This document shows, piece by piece, positions 22,797 to 34,789 of a DNA stretch of 64,000 nt (position 1 is its first letter; each line of letters begins with the position of its first letter). This DNA comes from Gamsiella multidivaricata (lineage: Eukaryota; Mortierellomycota; Mortierellomycetes; Mortierellales; Mortierellaceae), in NCBI RefSeq assembly GCF_025024155.1, contig NW_026251720.1, positions 62,001 through 126,000 of the forward strand. The letters run 5' to 3'. The position numbers and the translations under genes are program-made. A model generated the notes under the pieces. It was given only the letters and a program-made list of their open reading frames with translations. It was not told where the DNA came from and did not search any database.

Positions 22797-23130
22797 GCAA
22801 AATGCGAAAGCAAAAAACAATTGGAGTGGAGGTATATTGCATAACCCATCTTCAAGATAAGCGAAGCAAAGCAAGGGAGCACGCAATGGCAAAGTAAAGT
22901 AAGGGAGTAAGCAGTGGCAAAACAAAGCAAGGGAACATGTAGCACCAGCATATTACACGTCAACGTAGCAGGTACACTCACGGACGACCCGAACGTGGGT
23001 ATCTTTCGTCTTCATCCGATCTGCTTGACATCGCATCGGACATTCTACAGGGGATTGAAGTCGGAACCGAATCACGCAAGCAATTGTAATCGGATAAAAA
23101 AAAATTCGAGAACATCTTTTTCGTAGACAG

Positions 23131-23230
23131 TAAAGCAGAGTACAAGTAAAGCAAGGTAAAGCAAGGTAAAGCAAAATAAAGCAAAATAAAGTAAAGTAAA
23201 GTAGAGTAAAGTAAAGTAAGTAAAGTAGTA
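23131..23230. repeat. AAAGCA/AAAGTA microsatellite
   Basis: Tandem, imperfect five- to six-base units of the taaagcaagg and taaagtaaag kind run for about 100 bp. A related, looser array of agcaaggga units lies at 22860-22940. Confidence 0.85.
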
Positions 23231-23999
23231 TGAACAAAGTACTCTGCAGGTACGAGGGCGAGCAGGACAAGGAAAATTCAGATGTCTCCGGCCTTCTTTG
23301 GTTCGTCGGTTGGTCTCGCCCTGCGGACAAAAATCAGAAATGAAGGAAAAGAAATATAGAAAACGCGAGCAAGCAAGGGTCTTGCTCTTGGTCACACACA
23401 AATGTTGTCTTGAAACTACAGACGAAAGGTGTGATTCATACATTCTGCTCTCTTGTCCTTTATCCCGATTCAATTTATTATTCAAGGGCCAAGTCTAGTC
23501 CCTTTTGCCCTCTGTCCTTTCCTTATATTGAAGCAAACAAGGTTCAAGTCTATTCAATTCCATCCCCTTGTATTTTATTCTCCTTCCACTGCTCTCCACC
23601 ACCCCACCTCACTTACTCCATCCAACTGAATCATCTCTTCAACTGGTAAGGTCTCCTCATGCTTACACCCTACAGGCACCTTGGTCTACAACAATGTGAT
23701 TCTCGCCCGCTATCCCTCGCCCTCGCTTCCCTGTCCATCACGCGATGTGAGAGGGGTGTTCATCTCGCAATCTCTCACGCCCACAGACCAAACCATCCGC
23801 AGCAGCAACGTCAAGTAGACTAGTCTACCATGCGCACGTATTTTTCTTTCTCTCTCTTTCTTTGCACTCTCCCGTTTTCGCAAAGGAACAATGATGTTCA
23901 GGGGAGTCAGAATTATTAATGTATGCAAAAAGAGGGTGCCGGATAAAAACTAGGGAAACTAGGGTGCGTTCTCTTTCCTTTTTCCTGTATGGGGCGTAA

Positions 24000-24020
24000 T
24001 TTTTTTTTTTTTTTTTTTTT
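24000..24020. repeat. Poly(T) run, 21 bases
   Basis: Uninterrupted T21 in the gene-free interval. Confidence 0.9.
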
Positions 24021-25756
24021 GTGATCTCGCATTTGTGTTGCCATAACATGCTTTTGCCAATGGTCGCACCTTTTCTTTCTAGTGCAGGTTTTCCCAGAGC
24101 AGAAAAAGGGCAAAAAAATAAACGGGGTGGCAAACGAGGGTGCGGAACACAAACCGATCCTCACCTTCGGGCCGTGTTATGGTAAATGTACAACTGATAT
24201 GAACCGTAACTGTGTACTCCACAAAGCGAAGACAGAGGACGAGTTGACTATGGGCTTCTAAGCCGAGCGCGCAGCGAAGCATAAGTAGTCTACATTTCAT
24301 CCCGCACCATCATCGACGCAATAGAAGCATCATATCCAAGTCTAAATGTTTGCTCGCTATCTTGCAATCATATGTTGCTCCATGTTTTATTATGGGGGAG
24401 AGAGTGAGAGCAGCCTTGCTTTGAGTTTGCGCCATCGAGGTTCAGCCAGCCCTTTCACTAACCATCGGGCGGGCGGGGCTCCACGTGGTTCAGGAAAACC
24501 TTAGATTGGATTTGACTCGTTATTGTAAAGATTCAGAACTGTTTGCATCCCGCAACCTTTCGTCATTGTTCTTGTGGATGCCCGAGTTCCAGGCAAACCA
24601 TGAGATTATTTGGGTACTTATGAACTACATCTTACGCATCCCACCCCATCTCCAGTGGTCTCTCTCATGATAGCCGGATTTTAGATGTCCGCACGAGAAT
24701 TCACCATCGGGCGTTCAACGCCCACGCCTGCCCGCCCGCGTGAGCAAATCGTTCATGCAGGCACGGCATGGCACAAATTAAAATAACTCTTATCCCCAAA
24801 GCTCCTTCTTAACAAACGCGTGCTCTGCCCAACGGAGTTTTTAAAAAGCCTGTATATCTGCGGTCATTAAGACGAGCCCAAGAACCAAGAGTCTCCGTTT
24901 ACTTTTACCTAGTTCTTTTTCAAAGGACTTGGCGAAAAAGATGCCGTTCTCTTGGCGTGTGCCCACAACGTGACACCCTTCAACGATAACAACAACAGAG
25001 ATGTTTCCAAAGATACCAACCAGCGTATTCTATTATGGTTCTACACAGCGTGTGGGATGTCGAAGGTGCGCATGTCTATGTTGCAAAAAGAACATGCATC
25101 GATCTCCTTCTAGGACTAGTCTGTTTCCGACTTCTGCAGGCCATGGTACCACAAAAAAAAAATATATATACGCATAGACTACAGCCTACAACCCATTCGC
25201 CCACCTCCTTTTCTCTCCCGCGGGAAATAAACCAGAGAAGCATGCGTGAACATGACGCAACCGCGGAGACAGATTCAGAATGCAAATGAGAGCGTCGTTC
25301 ACTAAAGTCCACATGCGTTTCATGCGCTGTCCGAGCTAGATTAGACTATAGTGCATTTTCCTTTGCTTGCCGCCAGGATTATTGTAACATGTTGCGCCTA
25401 TATCTTTGGGGAGTGATTCGATTTGTTGGATGACAAAGCAAAGGCTTGTTGATGTCATCGTCTCTCTTTGCCGCTCGCAGCTTCTCCTGTAGATGTACTC
25501 TTATCTTTTAAATCGTGGGTTATTTATTTTTTGCATGACAAGTGGGAAAAGAGAGTCGGGTAATCCGAGGGTCGCTGTAAACACGGGTTGTGTTCTTGCG
25601 AAACACCAGCAATGCAATACAGCCATGTGCATTATAATGGTCTTGTATCCGTCCATCGTGGATGCCTGCAGAATAGCATGCCCAATCAGCACAGCACCCG
25701 TTTCTGAATGTCGCTTGGGGCTTAGCAATTGAAGGTCCGGAACTGACTTGCAATAT

Positions 25757-26518
25757 TCACCTCTTTTTAGGACCGAGCATGCTATAATCCGCGCTCGCAA
25801 TGCCGACGGGAGCCATATATGCTGGCGGGGGAACATCCTGTCCGCCCACCTCCTGTCCCTGTCCTTGTTGTTGTTGCTGTTGCTGTAACAGCTGCAGTTG
25901 CTGCAGCTGTCTCTGCAGGTCCTCGGTCCTGCGGGCCGCTTCCTGCTGTGTTTGATGCTGCCTCATCAACGCACCCGTGGCAATCTCCTCCAAGAGCCGC
26001 TGTCGCGCTTGACTCTTCGACATGTGGGTCTCGAGTCGTTCGGCTGTATATTCGACCCATTCTTTAATCTCCGCGTCCTCCTTCGCAACCGAAGATGAGG
26101 CTGTAGATGTGGTGGATGGTGCAGACGAGGAGGAATTGCTTCGGTTAATGGTATCCCCACCATTGCCGCTACCCCCCATGGTGTGGTTCGGCGACTGGTA
26201 ATAGTGGCCTTGAAGTTCGAGGTTCCGAGACTGGATATCGAGGATGACATTCTTGACGAGATCCATGACGAGTTTGATATGGACCTCTGCAGCCTCGTGC
26301 TTGATCTGTTGGAGTTCGTCCTTGGCTTCACGATCAACCTTGTCCTTCTTATCCTTGATCTTGGCCTTCTCGTGCTCTGCAACCTTTTCAGCTTCCTTGC
26401 GGAGGGTAGAGCATTTCTTCTCGGCCTCATGGACCTTGGACTTGTAGTCTTGTTCGATAGCTTTGATGGTTGCCTTAACGGCTTGTTGTTGTTCCTTAGC
26501 CGATTGTGATGAGCTCAT
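25757..26518 (-). CDS. Coiled-coil protein of unknown function
   Basis: Single exon, 253 residues, not recognised. Residues 1-95 are highly charged (Lys/Glu-rich, heptad-like), starting MSSSQSAKEQQQAVKATIKA, and predict a long coiled coil. Residues 110-145 are Gly/Ser/Asn-rich. A second helical segment around 150-220 (EIKEWVEYTAERLETHMSK) leads into a Gln/Leu-rich coiled coil. The tail is Gln/Gly-rich with PPPAYMAPVG. No membrane segment or enzyme motif. A (TTCTTG)n and T19 tract lies directly upstream of the ATG. The real-gene call rests on length, a clean ATG and a sensible composition change along the protein. Confidence 0.75.
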   Translation of the reverse strand: MSSSQSAKEQQQAVKATIKAIEQDYKSKVHEAEKKCSTLRKEAEKVAEHEKAKIKDKKDKVDREAKDELQQIKHEAAEVHIKLVMDLVKNVILDIQSRNLELQGHYYQSPNHTMGGSGNGGDTINRSNSSSSAPSTTSTASSSVAKEDAEIKEWVEYTAERLETHMSKSQARQRLLEEIATGALMRQHQTQQEAARRTEDLQRQLQQLQLLQQQQQQQGQGQEVGGQDVPPPAYMAPVGIASADYSMLGPKKR

Positions 26519-27102
26519 GTTTTATCTTGTTCTTGTTCTTGTTCTTGTTCTTTTTTTTTTTTTTTTTTTGCTGATAGAAAAAAAAAGGATACAATGGAGT
26601 GAAGATAGAAGAGTCTATGTCACTGAGCATGGCAGATGGCAAGTTTATATGCAGACCTGTGAATGGTATATGGTTTTGGCATCTTTAACAGTCATTGATT
26701 GATGTCGGCTGTTTGGTCTTGGCCTTGGCGAAGCATCTTTTGTGTAATGCCAAGGCCTTTGCTTCTGCTCTTTTCAGGGGCGACCAGGAGGGCTAATTAC
26801 GCTTTGTCGTGGGCTGTAGCTTTCTTGGTCTTCCCTCGCCACCATTTCCCGCCCTTGTCGTATGAGGAATGCATTTTTGAGTCGTCAATAAACAAAACAA
26901 AAAGCTGCACCGCCACTTGTCCAAAAGGGCCATTGGAAAGATACCTATCTTTCCAATTTCACAAACATCCTGGATACTGCATATCGTTCTGTTGTACTCA
27001 AAGACCTCGATCAAACAAAATACGAAGAATGCCCCGCTTTATTATAATAACAAGCAAGACCTCATCCTCCTCACACCTCGACTCTGACATCGCGTTCTGG
27101 CC
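26519..27102. other. Intergenic, promoter of the coiled-coil gene and 3' flank of GlnRS
   Basis: Contains TTCTTG repeats and T19 (26551-26569) next to the coiled-coil gene start. A plus-strand open stretch at 26699-27274 overlaps the end of the GlnRS gene antisense and has no family features. Nothing else seen. Confidence 0.5.
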
Positions 27103-30100
27103 CTACTTCTTGAGCGCACTGCTAACCTGCAAGTTGACAGTCCTGTTGAGAATCAGCCTCTTCACTGTGTCCTTGAGAGACATCTCCGGCTTGGCCTTGA
27201 AGTCGCCCAAGTCTGACTCCTTATCCACACAAAAGTATCCGATACGCGTCAACTGGAAGCGCATCGCTTCGTAGTCTGTCTTAGTCTCGCTCGACTTGGC
27301 CCAGCGGTCCATAATGTCCCAGAGTCCAGTCTCCACAAGAGCACCCTTCTCGACCGTCAGACTGCTTGTGTTAACGTCGCTCAAGTATCCGCCTGGGACC
27401 TCGCGCTTGTCATGAGGGTTGCTATGGTTGAACAAACGCTCGAACAGACGGACCTCATCCAATCGAACGGGCGATCCGTGCTTGGGACTCTCAGCCACCC
27501 ACTGAATGTATGTCTTGGGGCGCTTGAAGCCAGGTGCATCCTCGTAGCGAGCAACGAGCTCAATCACCTTTCCAGACTCGTCCTTGATGACCTTGGTGCA
27601 AGTGATTGGGCAGGGGACATTGAGCAAACCAACGGTTTTGCCGGGAGCCAAGCGGAAGAAATCCTTGTCGTCCACTTCCCTGAAATCAGAGCCGTCGATC
27701 CAGACCTCGCGCGTGAACGGAATGGTGTGCTCGCCCATCGATGGATCTCTCGGCTTGTTCTGGACCGTCAACATCTGCTCATAGCCCTCAGGCAAGTTCT
27801 CGATAACGACCTTGATGGGGTGGAAGACACCCATCAGACGAGGGGCGGTCTCGTTAAGGTAGTCGCGGATAAATGCATCCAATTTGGTGGCCTCGATTAC
27901 AGTATCAGACTTGGTGACTCCCAAGGTATGCACAAAGTTGTTGATGGCTTGTGGCGGGACTCCGCGACGACGGATGGCAGGAAGTGTGTACAGTCTAGGA
28001 TCATCCCAGTCAAAGACGAGACCCTTCCTGACCAGTTCTGCGATCTTGCGCTTCGACAAGATAGTGTTGGTGACATTCAAACGACCATATTCCCACTGAA
28101 CTGGCTTGTACACTTCAAGGGCATCACATAGCCAGTAATACGAGTAACGGGACTGAGTGAACTCAACAGTGCAGAGCGAGTGGGTGATGTTCTCGAAAGA
28201 GTCGACGAGGCAGTGTGTATAGTCGTAGGTGGGGTAAATGACCCACTCGCTGCCAGTGCGATGGTGAGGGGTCTTTAAAACTCTATAGGCGACCAAGTCC
28301 CAGAACTGAGGGTTGCCGTTCTCTAAATCCATCTTCATACGCAAAATGGCCTGACCCTCCTCGAACTCGCCGTTCTTCATCTTTTCAAACAAGTCCAAGG
28401 ACTCCTGAATAGGTCTATCACGGTGAACGCAAGCTGTACGGGGTCCGCGTTCAGGGCCGCCACGATGCATCTGGATCTCCTCTCCAGTACACTATCAATT
28501 GATGGATAGATCTCATTAGCAGACCATATTTACACATCTCCTGCAGTTACTGAAGTAAACAAAGAGATCCTGCATCCTGCACTTACGTGGCAGACATATG
28601 CCTTGTCCTTCTTGATCAGTTCGATTGCAAGTTCGTACAGACGCTGAAAGTGCGTGGACGAGTAGGTGATCTCGCTTGGGGTAAATCCGAGCCACTTGAC
28701 AATCTCCAGAATCGAGACAAAGTATCTCTCCTCCTCAGCCTCGGGGTTAGTGTCGTCATAGCGAAGGTTGCAGATACCATTATGGGCCCTGGCGAGACCA
28801 AAGTTGACGTTGATGGCCTTCGCGTGTCCAATGTGCAAGAAACCGTTAGGCTCCGGTGGGAATCGAGTGATGTATTTGCCGCCGGTGGCCTTCAGATGCG
28901 CCTCCATCAACTCGGGCTTGATCTGGGGGTTTCCGCCGGGTTTGTGCAGCTTGGCGAGTTCTCCCTCGAAGAACATGTCGGGCACCTTGAGGACCGAGAC
29001 TGTCTCCTCAATCTCCTTCTCTTCCTTGATTTCAGGCTTGGTTTCCTTTTTCTATCAGTATGAAGGGGATAGGACGAAACAGTAGATAAGGCGTGCGTGT
29101 TAGAGAAAGTATGTATGCATATCTGTTTCTTTTTCTGTCAAATGCAGGGTCGGGTGCAAACAAAAGATGTCCTCGTGGACGGTGATTCAGAGTTGCGCAT
29201 TGGGCTCACGGGCACATTGTTTTTTCTTTTGTGATTACCACTGGCATACCTTCTTGATAGCAATGTCGCGTTCATCCTTGGGACCGAGAATCTCGAGCAT
29301 CTTTGCGTCAACAGCCTCCTTTACATCTCCACCATTAGCCCACCTCAAGCTTATGATATTCTTCGCTCCTGCAAAGAATGGGCCAAAGAACTTATAGCGG
29401 TCCTTGATCAGCCTGTCTCTAACAGTCTCAGTGTATTCGTCGACGGCCTTATTGACATCATCTTTGGTCACAACGACACCTAAGAAAAGAAAGAGAACAT
29501 GAGGGAATAGATGATATTAGTTCATGTTAGTCGCCGACTAGGACGTGTCACGATAGGATAGTTCGCTCCAAGTGATGCACATACCAACGCCGCACTCCTT
29601 GTCGAAGGCAGCTTCGTCGATATCCTTTTTGTCGTTTACAAATTTAATGGCGGCTAAGCACATAAGATAGACAAAAGAAGAAATGAAAATTGGTGAGTAA
29701 GAATGTATACATCCGTCCCGGCCACGAGACTGATCAGCATAGCATATGCATGAGGATAGATAAGGTGCTCGAACTTTGTCCACGTACCGGAAACCTGATC
29801 AGCGGTCGTGAGCTTTCTAATGAGGCCGCGAAGAATAGGACCAGATCAGATCAAGTTCACGAACACATAACAACAGTAAAAAAGGAAACGACTGATCAGC
29901 ACTACCACCAAGTAAACATTGTGCATGCCGTAGTCAACAACACAGCGACAAAAAGGAAAAAGGACAACAAAGGCACGTACGAGTCGCGAATGGCTTTTGC
30001 GATGTAGTCGAGATGGGATGCTGCTCCAGGGGTGATGGTCGAAGCAAGGTGGTAGAGAAGGGCACCCGTGGACTTCTCGCTAGGCTTGTCCTGGAAGCCT

Positions 30101-30216
30101 GCCGAGTGGATGGCCTTCTCGAGGTTGGGAGCAAGGGTCTTGTTCTTGGCGGTCTCCTTGGCCTTCTGCTCGGTTAGACCGATGTTCTGGAAGAGAAGCA
30201 CCAGACTGTCGGACAT
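27103..30216 (-). CDS. GLN4: Glutaminyl-tRNA synthetase, cytosolic
   Basis: Charges tRNA-Gln in the cytosol. Exons 29981-30216, 29788-29816 (only 29 nt), 29585-29653, 29250-29479, 28587-29051 and 27103-28491; phases all close; 805 residues. Residues 1-190 form the eukaryotic GlnRS N-terminal domain (YqeY/GatB-like, used for tRNA binding), starting [21 protein letters not shown] Lys/Glu-rich hinge follows. The class I core has [15 protein letters not shown] (HIGH) and [12 protein letters not shown] (KMSKS equivalent); [11 protein letters not shown] and [20 protein letters not shown] are GlnRS signatures. The C-terminal half is the anticodon-binding beta-barrel, closing with [12 protein letters not shown]. 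Confidence 0.96.
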
Positions 30217-30462
30217 TGGAGTATTGTTGAAAGTGGTGGCGATGGTGGTGGTAATGGTGGTGGTAATTGGGGGTATGGTGGTGATGGAAGGAAGAGGAGT
30301 AGGTTGGGTCTTCAATAACAGAGGCCTGCAAAGCGTGTTTTTATTTGCAGAGGGACTGCTTGCGAAACATCCATTTCCACACAAAAGCTTGCAAACACAT
30401 ACCCCGGACTGAGCAAAAAGAAGAGTGGCATTTTATTGTATATCGAGTCCGTTGTTACATGT

Positions 30463-31691
30463 CTATCGGACAACTTGCTGATATTGCTGCTGCTGCTGCT
30501 GATAGTAGGGCTGCATTACTACCGGTTGCTGCTGTTGCTGCTGCTGCGGCTGCTGTTGCTGCGGCTGCTGTGTAAGGTACTTACCGCGCCAATTAATGAA
30601 CTTCTTCACAGTGAATTGGCGGATGTTCGTAATCTGAGTCTCCAGGACGAGTTTGCGAAGCAACGGCAGCTCATTCATTGCAGGTGTGAACAAGATCTGG
30701 TCGTTACTGTCGTCCGACACGGGTTTAGGGGCAGCATTGGACACCGCAAATGGGGGTCCACCTGCCTGGCCGGACTCTGCCATGCTGATCAAGCGGTCGT
30801 AGTCGATCCTGAAGGTGTAGATCGACACTCCCTGCTCCTTTAGCGTCTTCAAGACATGGACCTTGAGATCGATGACCTCCTGTTCCGATTGAGTGTCAAC
30901 TTTACAGATGACGGGTACAACGTTCGCCTTTTCAGAGATCAGTCGCATAAATTCCACGTCGATGGGCTTGAGGCGATGGACGATGAGGTAGAAGCAGACG
31001 TCGATGAACTTGTGTGCGCCCACGCCTAAGAACGAGAGCAAAAAAAAAAAAAAGAGAACAAGAAGGTCAGGATCCAAGATCCAAGAAGGACTTGGCTAAG
31101 GCATTTTATCAGTTCATACCTGTGACCAAGGATCGCATGAGTTCGTTGTTCGACACCTCTGTAAAAGGCGAGATCCGTTTGTTCTTATCCTCGAATGTTT
31201 GGCCGATGTAGTTCATGAAGTGATCAAAGTTGGTCTGAGCATCGACAACGCTGCCATAGCCCGGTGTATCTAGGAAGATCAGCAAAAAACGAAGTTAGAC
31301 AAGCGATAAACGACCGAAAGGGTAGATAGTCTTTCATTCCCGATTGAGACGTTGCCAACTTACCAACAAAGACCAAGTTACGTGCAGGCACTTCATCGTC
31401 AGCCTCCATGTTGTCCCAGGGGATCTCCATCATGGTGCTTGAGAATTTTTCTACAAGGGCATCGGTGCGCGTGTAGCCGTCGTCCGAGGGGTTCAATGGC
31501 TCCCAGTCGTGAGAGAGAACCTCAGGCAGCGTCTCTGTGAACTGACGTGCGAACGAGGTCTTTCCAACACCGCTATCACCCACGACTGCCAGGCGCAGGT
31601 AGCCGATGTTCTGGCCCGCGAAGGGGTTCACTGGAGAGCCGAGAGAAAAATTGTCCAGAATGCTGGAGGTGTTAGTGTATCTGGTTTCCAT
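30463..31691 (-). CDS. Septin-like GTPase with polyglutamine tail
   Basis: Exons 31364-31691, 31120-31269 and 30463-31025; phases agree; 346 residues. The GTPase core has the P-loop VGDSGVGKTS near residue 40, switch II DTPGYGS, and a G4-like segment CKVDTQ. The size and the order of blocks (YLIVHRLKPIDVEFMRLIS, VVPVICKVD) fit the septin-type G domain. Septins form filaments at division sites and growing tips. It is divergent: the usual C-terminal coiled coil is replaced by about 45 Gln-rich residues (Gln runs broken by Pro/Val). It is divergent from gamma-tubulin, with about 770 bp between the two starts. Confidence 0.85.
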
Positions 31692-32458
31692 TTCTTGAGT
31701 GAGAAATGTGGAGAAAAGATGAATAAAGGGAGGAAACGAGGAGTGCTGGTATTGATATTAACGTTGACAAGGGTAGGGGGCAAGGGCTGAGGAGGGCGCA
31801 TCCATGTCCGTCTTTAATTGCACTGCCACTCTTATTTGCTTGTGTTGTTTACTACTTACTCAGCATGTTATTATCGTGGGCCATGAAGAAGTGTTTCCGA
31901 GCAAGTAGGAAAGACGCAAGCAGCGGTGGGGAGGGCAGGGAGACGAGTTATGGATATGAAGAAGTGGATGAGTAGGGAGTGGAGGAGAGGGATGGGTGGA
32001 TGAGGATGGGGAGCGATGGCGGAAAGGGAGAGGAAAAGGAGAGGGAAAAGGACGAGTACTGTTCATGTCGTACACACAGATGGGGTGCTCCAATTGCTCA
32101 CTTTGCCCACACTTCGCCCTCTCTCTGCGAGAGGACTATCCACAGGAATAATGTTTGTTTGAGAGAGCAAGCTGGCCCAAGAAGCACAACCGGCCTCCTC
32201 TGTTTGATACCCATGATGGACCACATGCTGAGCCTGCTTTGGGGGCCAGGCTGGTTGCGGGTACCGGACACACGGAGAACGCGCCAGGCTAGGCACAGCC
32301 CCTCCGCCCTTCAATTGGTGGCAAACTCCAGTAGTGTGGGGGGTTGCATGTGGCTTATCAGCACGAGGGAGAGAGTTCGTGTTCAGTGCAAGAGCCGTGG
32401 CCCTACAGGGCCATCCATCGATCCTTTCCCTCGATTCAACAACCCGTAGACAACAACG
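31692..32458. promoter_or_regulatory. Divergent intergenic region between the septin-like gene and gamma-tubulin
   Basis: Holds both 5' ends: a CT-rich leader on the minus strand next to the septin-like ATG, and a CT-rich stretch ending just before the gamma-tubulin ATG at 32459. A GA-rich block lies at 31,910-32,060. No coding. Confidence 0.5.
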
Positions 32459-34357
32459 ATGCCGCGCGAAATCATCACCATCCAGGCAGGGCAGTGCGGC
32501 AACCAGAGTACGTGGAACCAGTCTGCTCTCATTTTCAATACTATTCATACAATTACGATCATACTAACGTTGCTTCAACTGGGCTTAAAGTCGGACAGGA
32601 GTTCTGGGGACAATTGTGTGCGGAACATGGTATCAGTCGGGATGGCACCCTTGAGGACTTTGCTACTGAGACAGGGGACAGGAAGGATGTTTTTTTTTAT
32701 CAGGCAAGTATTCAGGCTTGACCTCTGCCTATTATTATTGCAATTAAAGGAAAAACACAAAGCGCGCGTCTGTTTCTCTTCGTTCTCAGGACTGACATGA
32801 TTATTCGATATGCTATTTGATTCATAGGCAGATGACGAGCACTACATTCCACGCGCCATCCTCATAGACCTCGAACCTAGGGTATGATTTACACGATAAC
32901 CGGAGACAGTTACATAAGACAACACCGCGCTGACAATACCATTGGTTGTAATTGGTAGGTCATCAATACCATCACAACATCAGCATACGCCAACCTATAT
33001 AACCCCGAGAACATCTTTCTTTCCAAGGATGGGGGCGGAGCAGGAAACAACTGGTCGCTCGGATACGGCGCCGGGGAGCGCGAGGCAGAGGAAATTCTGG
33101 AAAAGCTTGACAGAGAAGCTGACGGAAGTGATTCGCTTGAGGGGTTCATGCTTTTGCACTCGATCGCAGGTGGAACAGGATCAGGGCTAGGCTCGTTTCT
33201 CCTGGAGCGGCTGAACGACCGATATCCCAAAAAGCTGATCCAAACGTACTCAGTTTTCCCCAACAACGAGGAAATGTCGGATGTTGTGGTCCAGCCTTAC
33301 AACAGTATGCTAAGTTTGAAGCGGTTGACGCAGAATGCGGACTGTGTCGTTGTGCTGGACAATGCCGCTCTAACACGGATTGCTTGTGACCGTTTGCATA
33401 TCGCCAACCCGACCTTTGCGCAAACCAACCAGCTGGTATGTTTGTCTTTTCTACCTCGTCTTCTGTATATTTTGTTAATGTGCTTCGAGCGCAGCTAATA
33501 TTTTAATGCATATGCTCAAAATGTGTAGGTCTCAACGGTCATGTCGGCAAGCACGACAACGCTGCGATACCCAGGATATATGAACAACGACCTCGTTGGC
33601 ATGATTGCATCCTTGATTCCAACACCCAAATGCCACTTCCTTCAGACATCATATACACCCTTCACCAGCGACGGGATTGACCAAACGAAATCCGTACGGA
33701 AAACAACTGTGTTGGATGTCATGCGACGCCTTTTGCAACCCAAGAATAGGATGGTCTCAACAACACCCTCGAAAAAGAGCTGTTATGTGTCCATCCTAAA
33801 CATTATCCAAGGAGAGGCGGACCCTACCGATGTGAGTCAAACTCCTACAATAGATCTGCAGTGTCTGTTGTGCATACATTCTAACATGAATCCCTTGAAT
33901 AATTGTATTGAATCCATAGGTCCATAAGTCATTACTGCGTATCAGAGAGAGACGACTGGCATCGTTTATTCCTTGGGGCCCAGCAAGTATTCAAGTTGCA
34001 CTTACTAAGAAATCACCCTACGTACAGACCCCCCATCGAGTGAGCGGCCTCATGCTAGCCAACCACACTAGCATTGCATCTGTAAGTGAAGCGTTGTCGG
34101 GGACTGAGCATCAGGAGTATGTCGAATAGTGCTACTGTATTGAAATTTTTCATCTTCATACGTAATAGCTATTCCAACGGACATGCGACCAGTTTGACAA
34201 GCTGAGAAAACGCAACGCATTCTTGGAGCCATACCGTCAAGGATCGTTGTTTCAGGATGGACTGGAGGAGTTTGATGAGTCCAGGGAGGTGGTCCAGGAT
34301 CTGATCAACGAGTATGAGGCATGCGAGAACCCGGATTATGTCAATTACGGACAGTGA
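32459..34357 (+). CDS. TUBG: Gamma-tubulin
   Basis: Nucleates microtubules at the spindle pole body within gamma-tubulin complexes. Exons 32459-32507, 32591-32703, 32828-32881, 32959-33435, 33529-33831, 33920-34081 and 34169-34357; 448 residues, the normal length. It starts [17 protein letters not shown] (nucleotide-binding N-terminus). Then come [25 protein letters not shown] and the tubulin signature [22 protein letters not shown]. The C-terminus [14 protein letters not shown] is typical of gamma- rather than alpha- or beta-tubulin. The second intron (32704-32827) begins GCAAGT, a GC-AG intron, because only that cut keeps the conserved YQADDEHY block. The first splice falls inside the codon for Ile17. 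Confidence 0.96.
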
Positions 34358-34789
34358 GAAAGTAATAAAGCATTCGTGCAAGTTATCAATCCCTTGTAAA
34401 AGAAGGACTATCGATGGTTCTGCATAGTTTATTATAATGCATCGAAGGGCCCACAGAGAGAGTCGCGTGGCAAAGCAAAAAAAAAAAAAAAAAAAGGTTT
34501 AGGGTGTAAACGTTCTTACAGTGGGAGGTTTAGTGTATTATTTGCATTGCGAACCAACCATTGTTGCCGCGCTATTTCCTTCTCCGCACCTGTGCCCATT
34601 GCCTTCTTTCTTGTCCCCGCAATCGCATCAGCATCCTGTCGATTCATTCCTTCATTCCCTGCCCATCCCTGCATAGCGACCTTCTGAACCATTCCCACTT
34701 CCTTTCACCATCCCAAGCAGACCCGCTCACTGAGCCTCTTTATCGCGTCGTGGTTGATATATACCCCAAGAAAACGACAAACGAAAGAA
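34358..34789. other. 3' flank of gamma-tubulin and promoter of the Bem46-like gene
   Basis: Contains an A18 run near 34478-34495 and a CT-rich leader (34,560-34,740) before the hydrolase start. No gene seen. Confidence 0.5.

Larger units (their letters stand above)
22060..25756. other. Intergenic region, upstream of the C2H2 gene; no supported gene
   Basis: Holds the presumed 5' UTR and promoter of the C2H2 gene (22060 to about 22600, CT-rich on the minus strand), long T runs, an AAAGYA-type microsatellite, and at 23,560-23,820 a CT-rich leader followed by short open stretches that could be a decayed gene start. The direct repeat accatcgggcg occurs at 24461 and 24703, near a GGGCGGGC/GCCCGCCC inverted pair. 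No convincing protein. Confidence 0.55.

Noticed and set aside
22860..23230. CRISPR-like array
   Set aside because: Units are five to ten bases, simple-sequence and without spacers; it is a microsatellite in a eukaryotic genome.
26699..27274. Plus-strand 191-codon frame
   Set aside because: Its second half is antisense to the last GlnRS exon; no family features.
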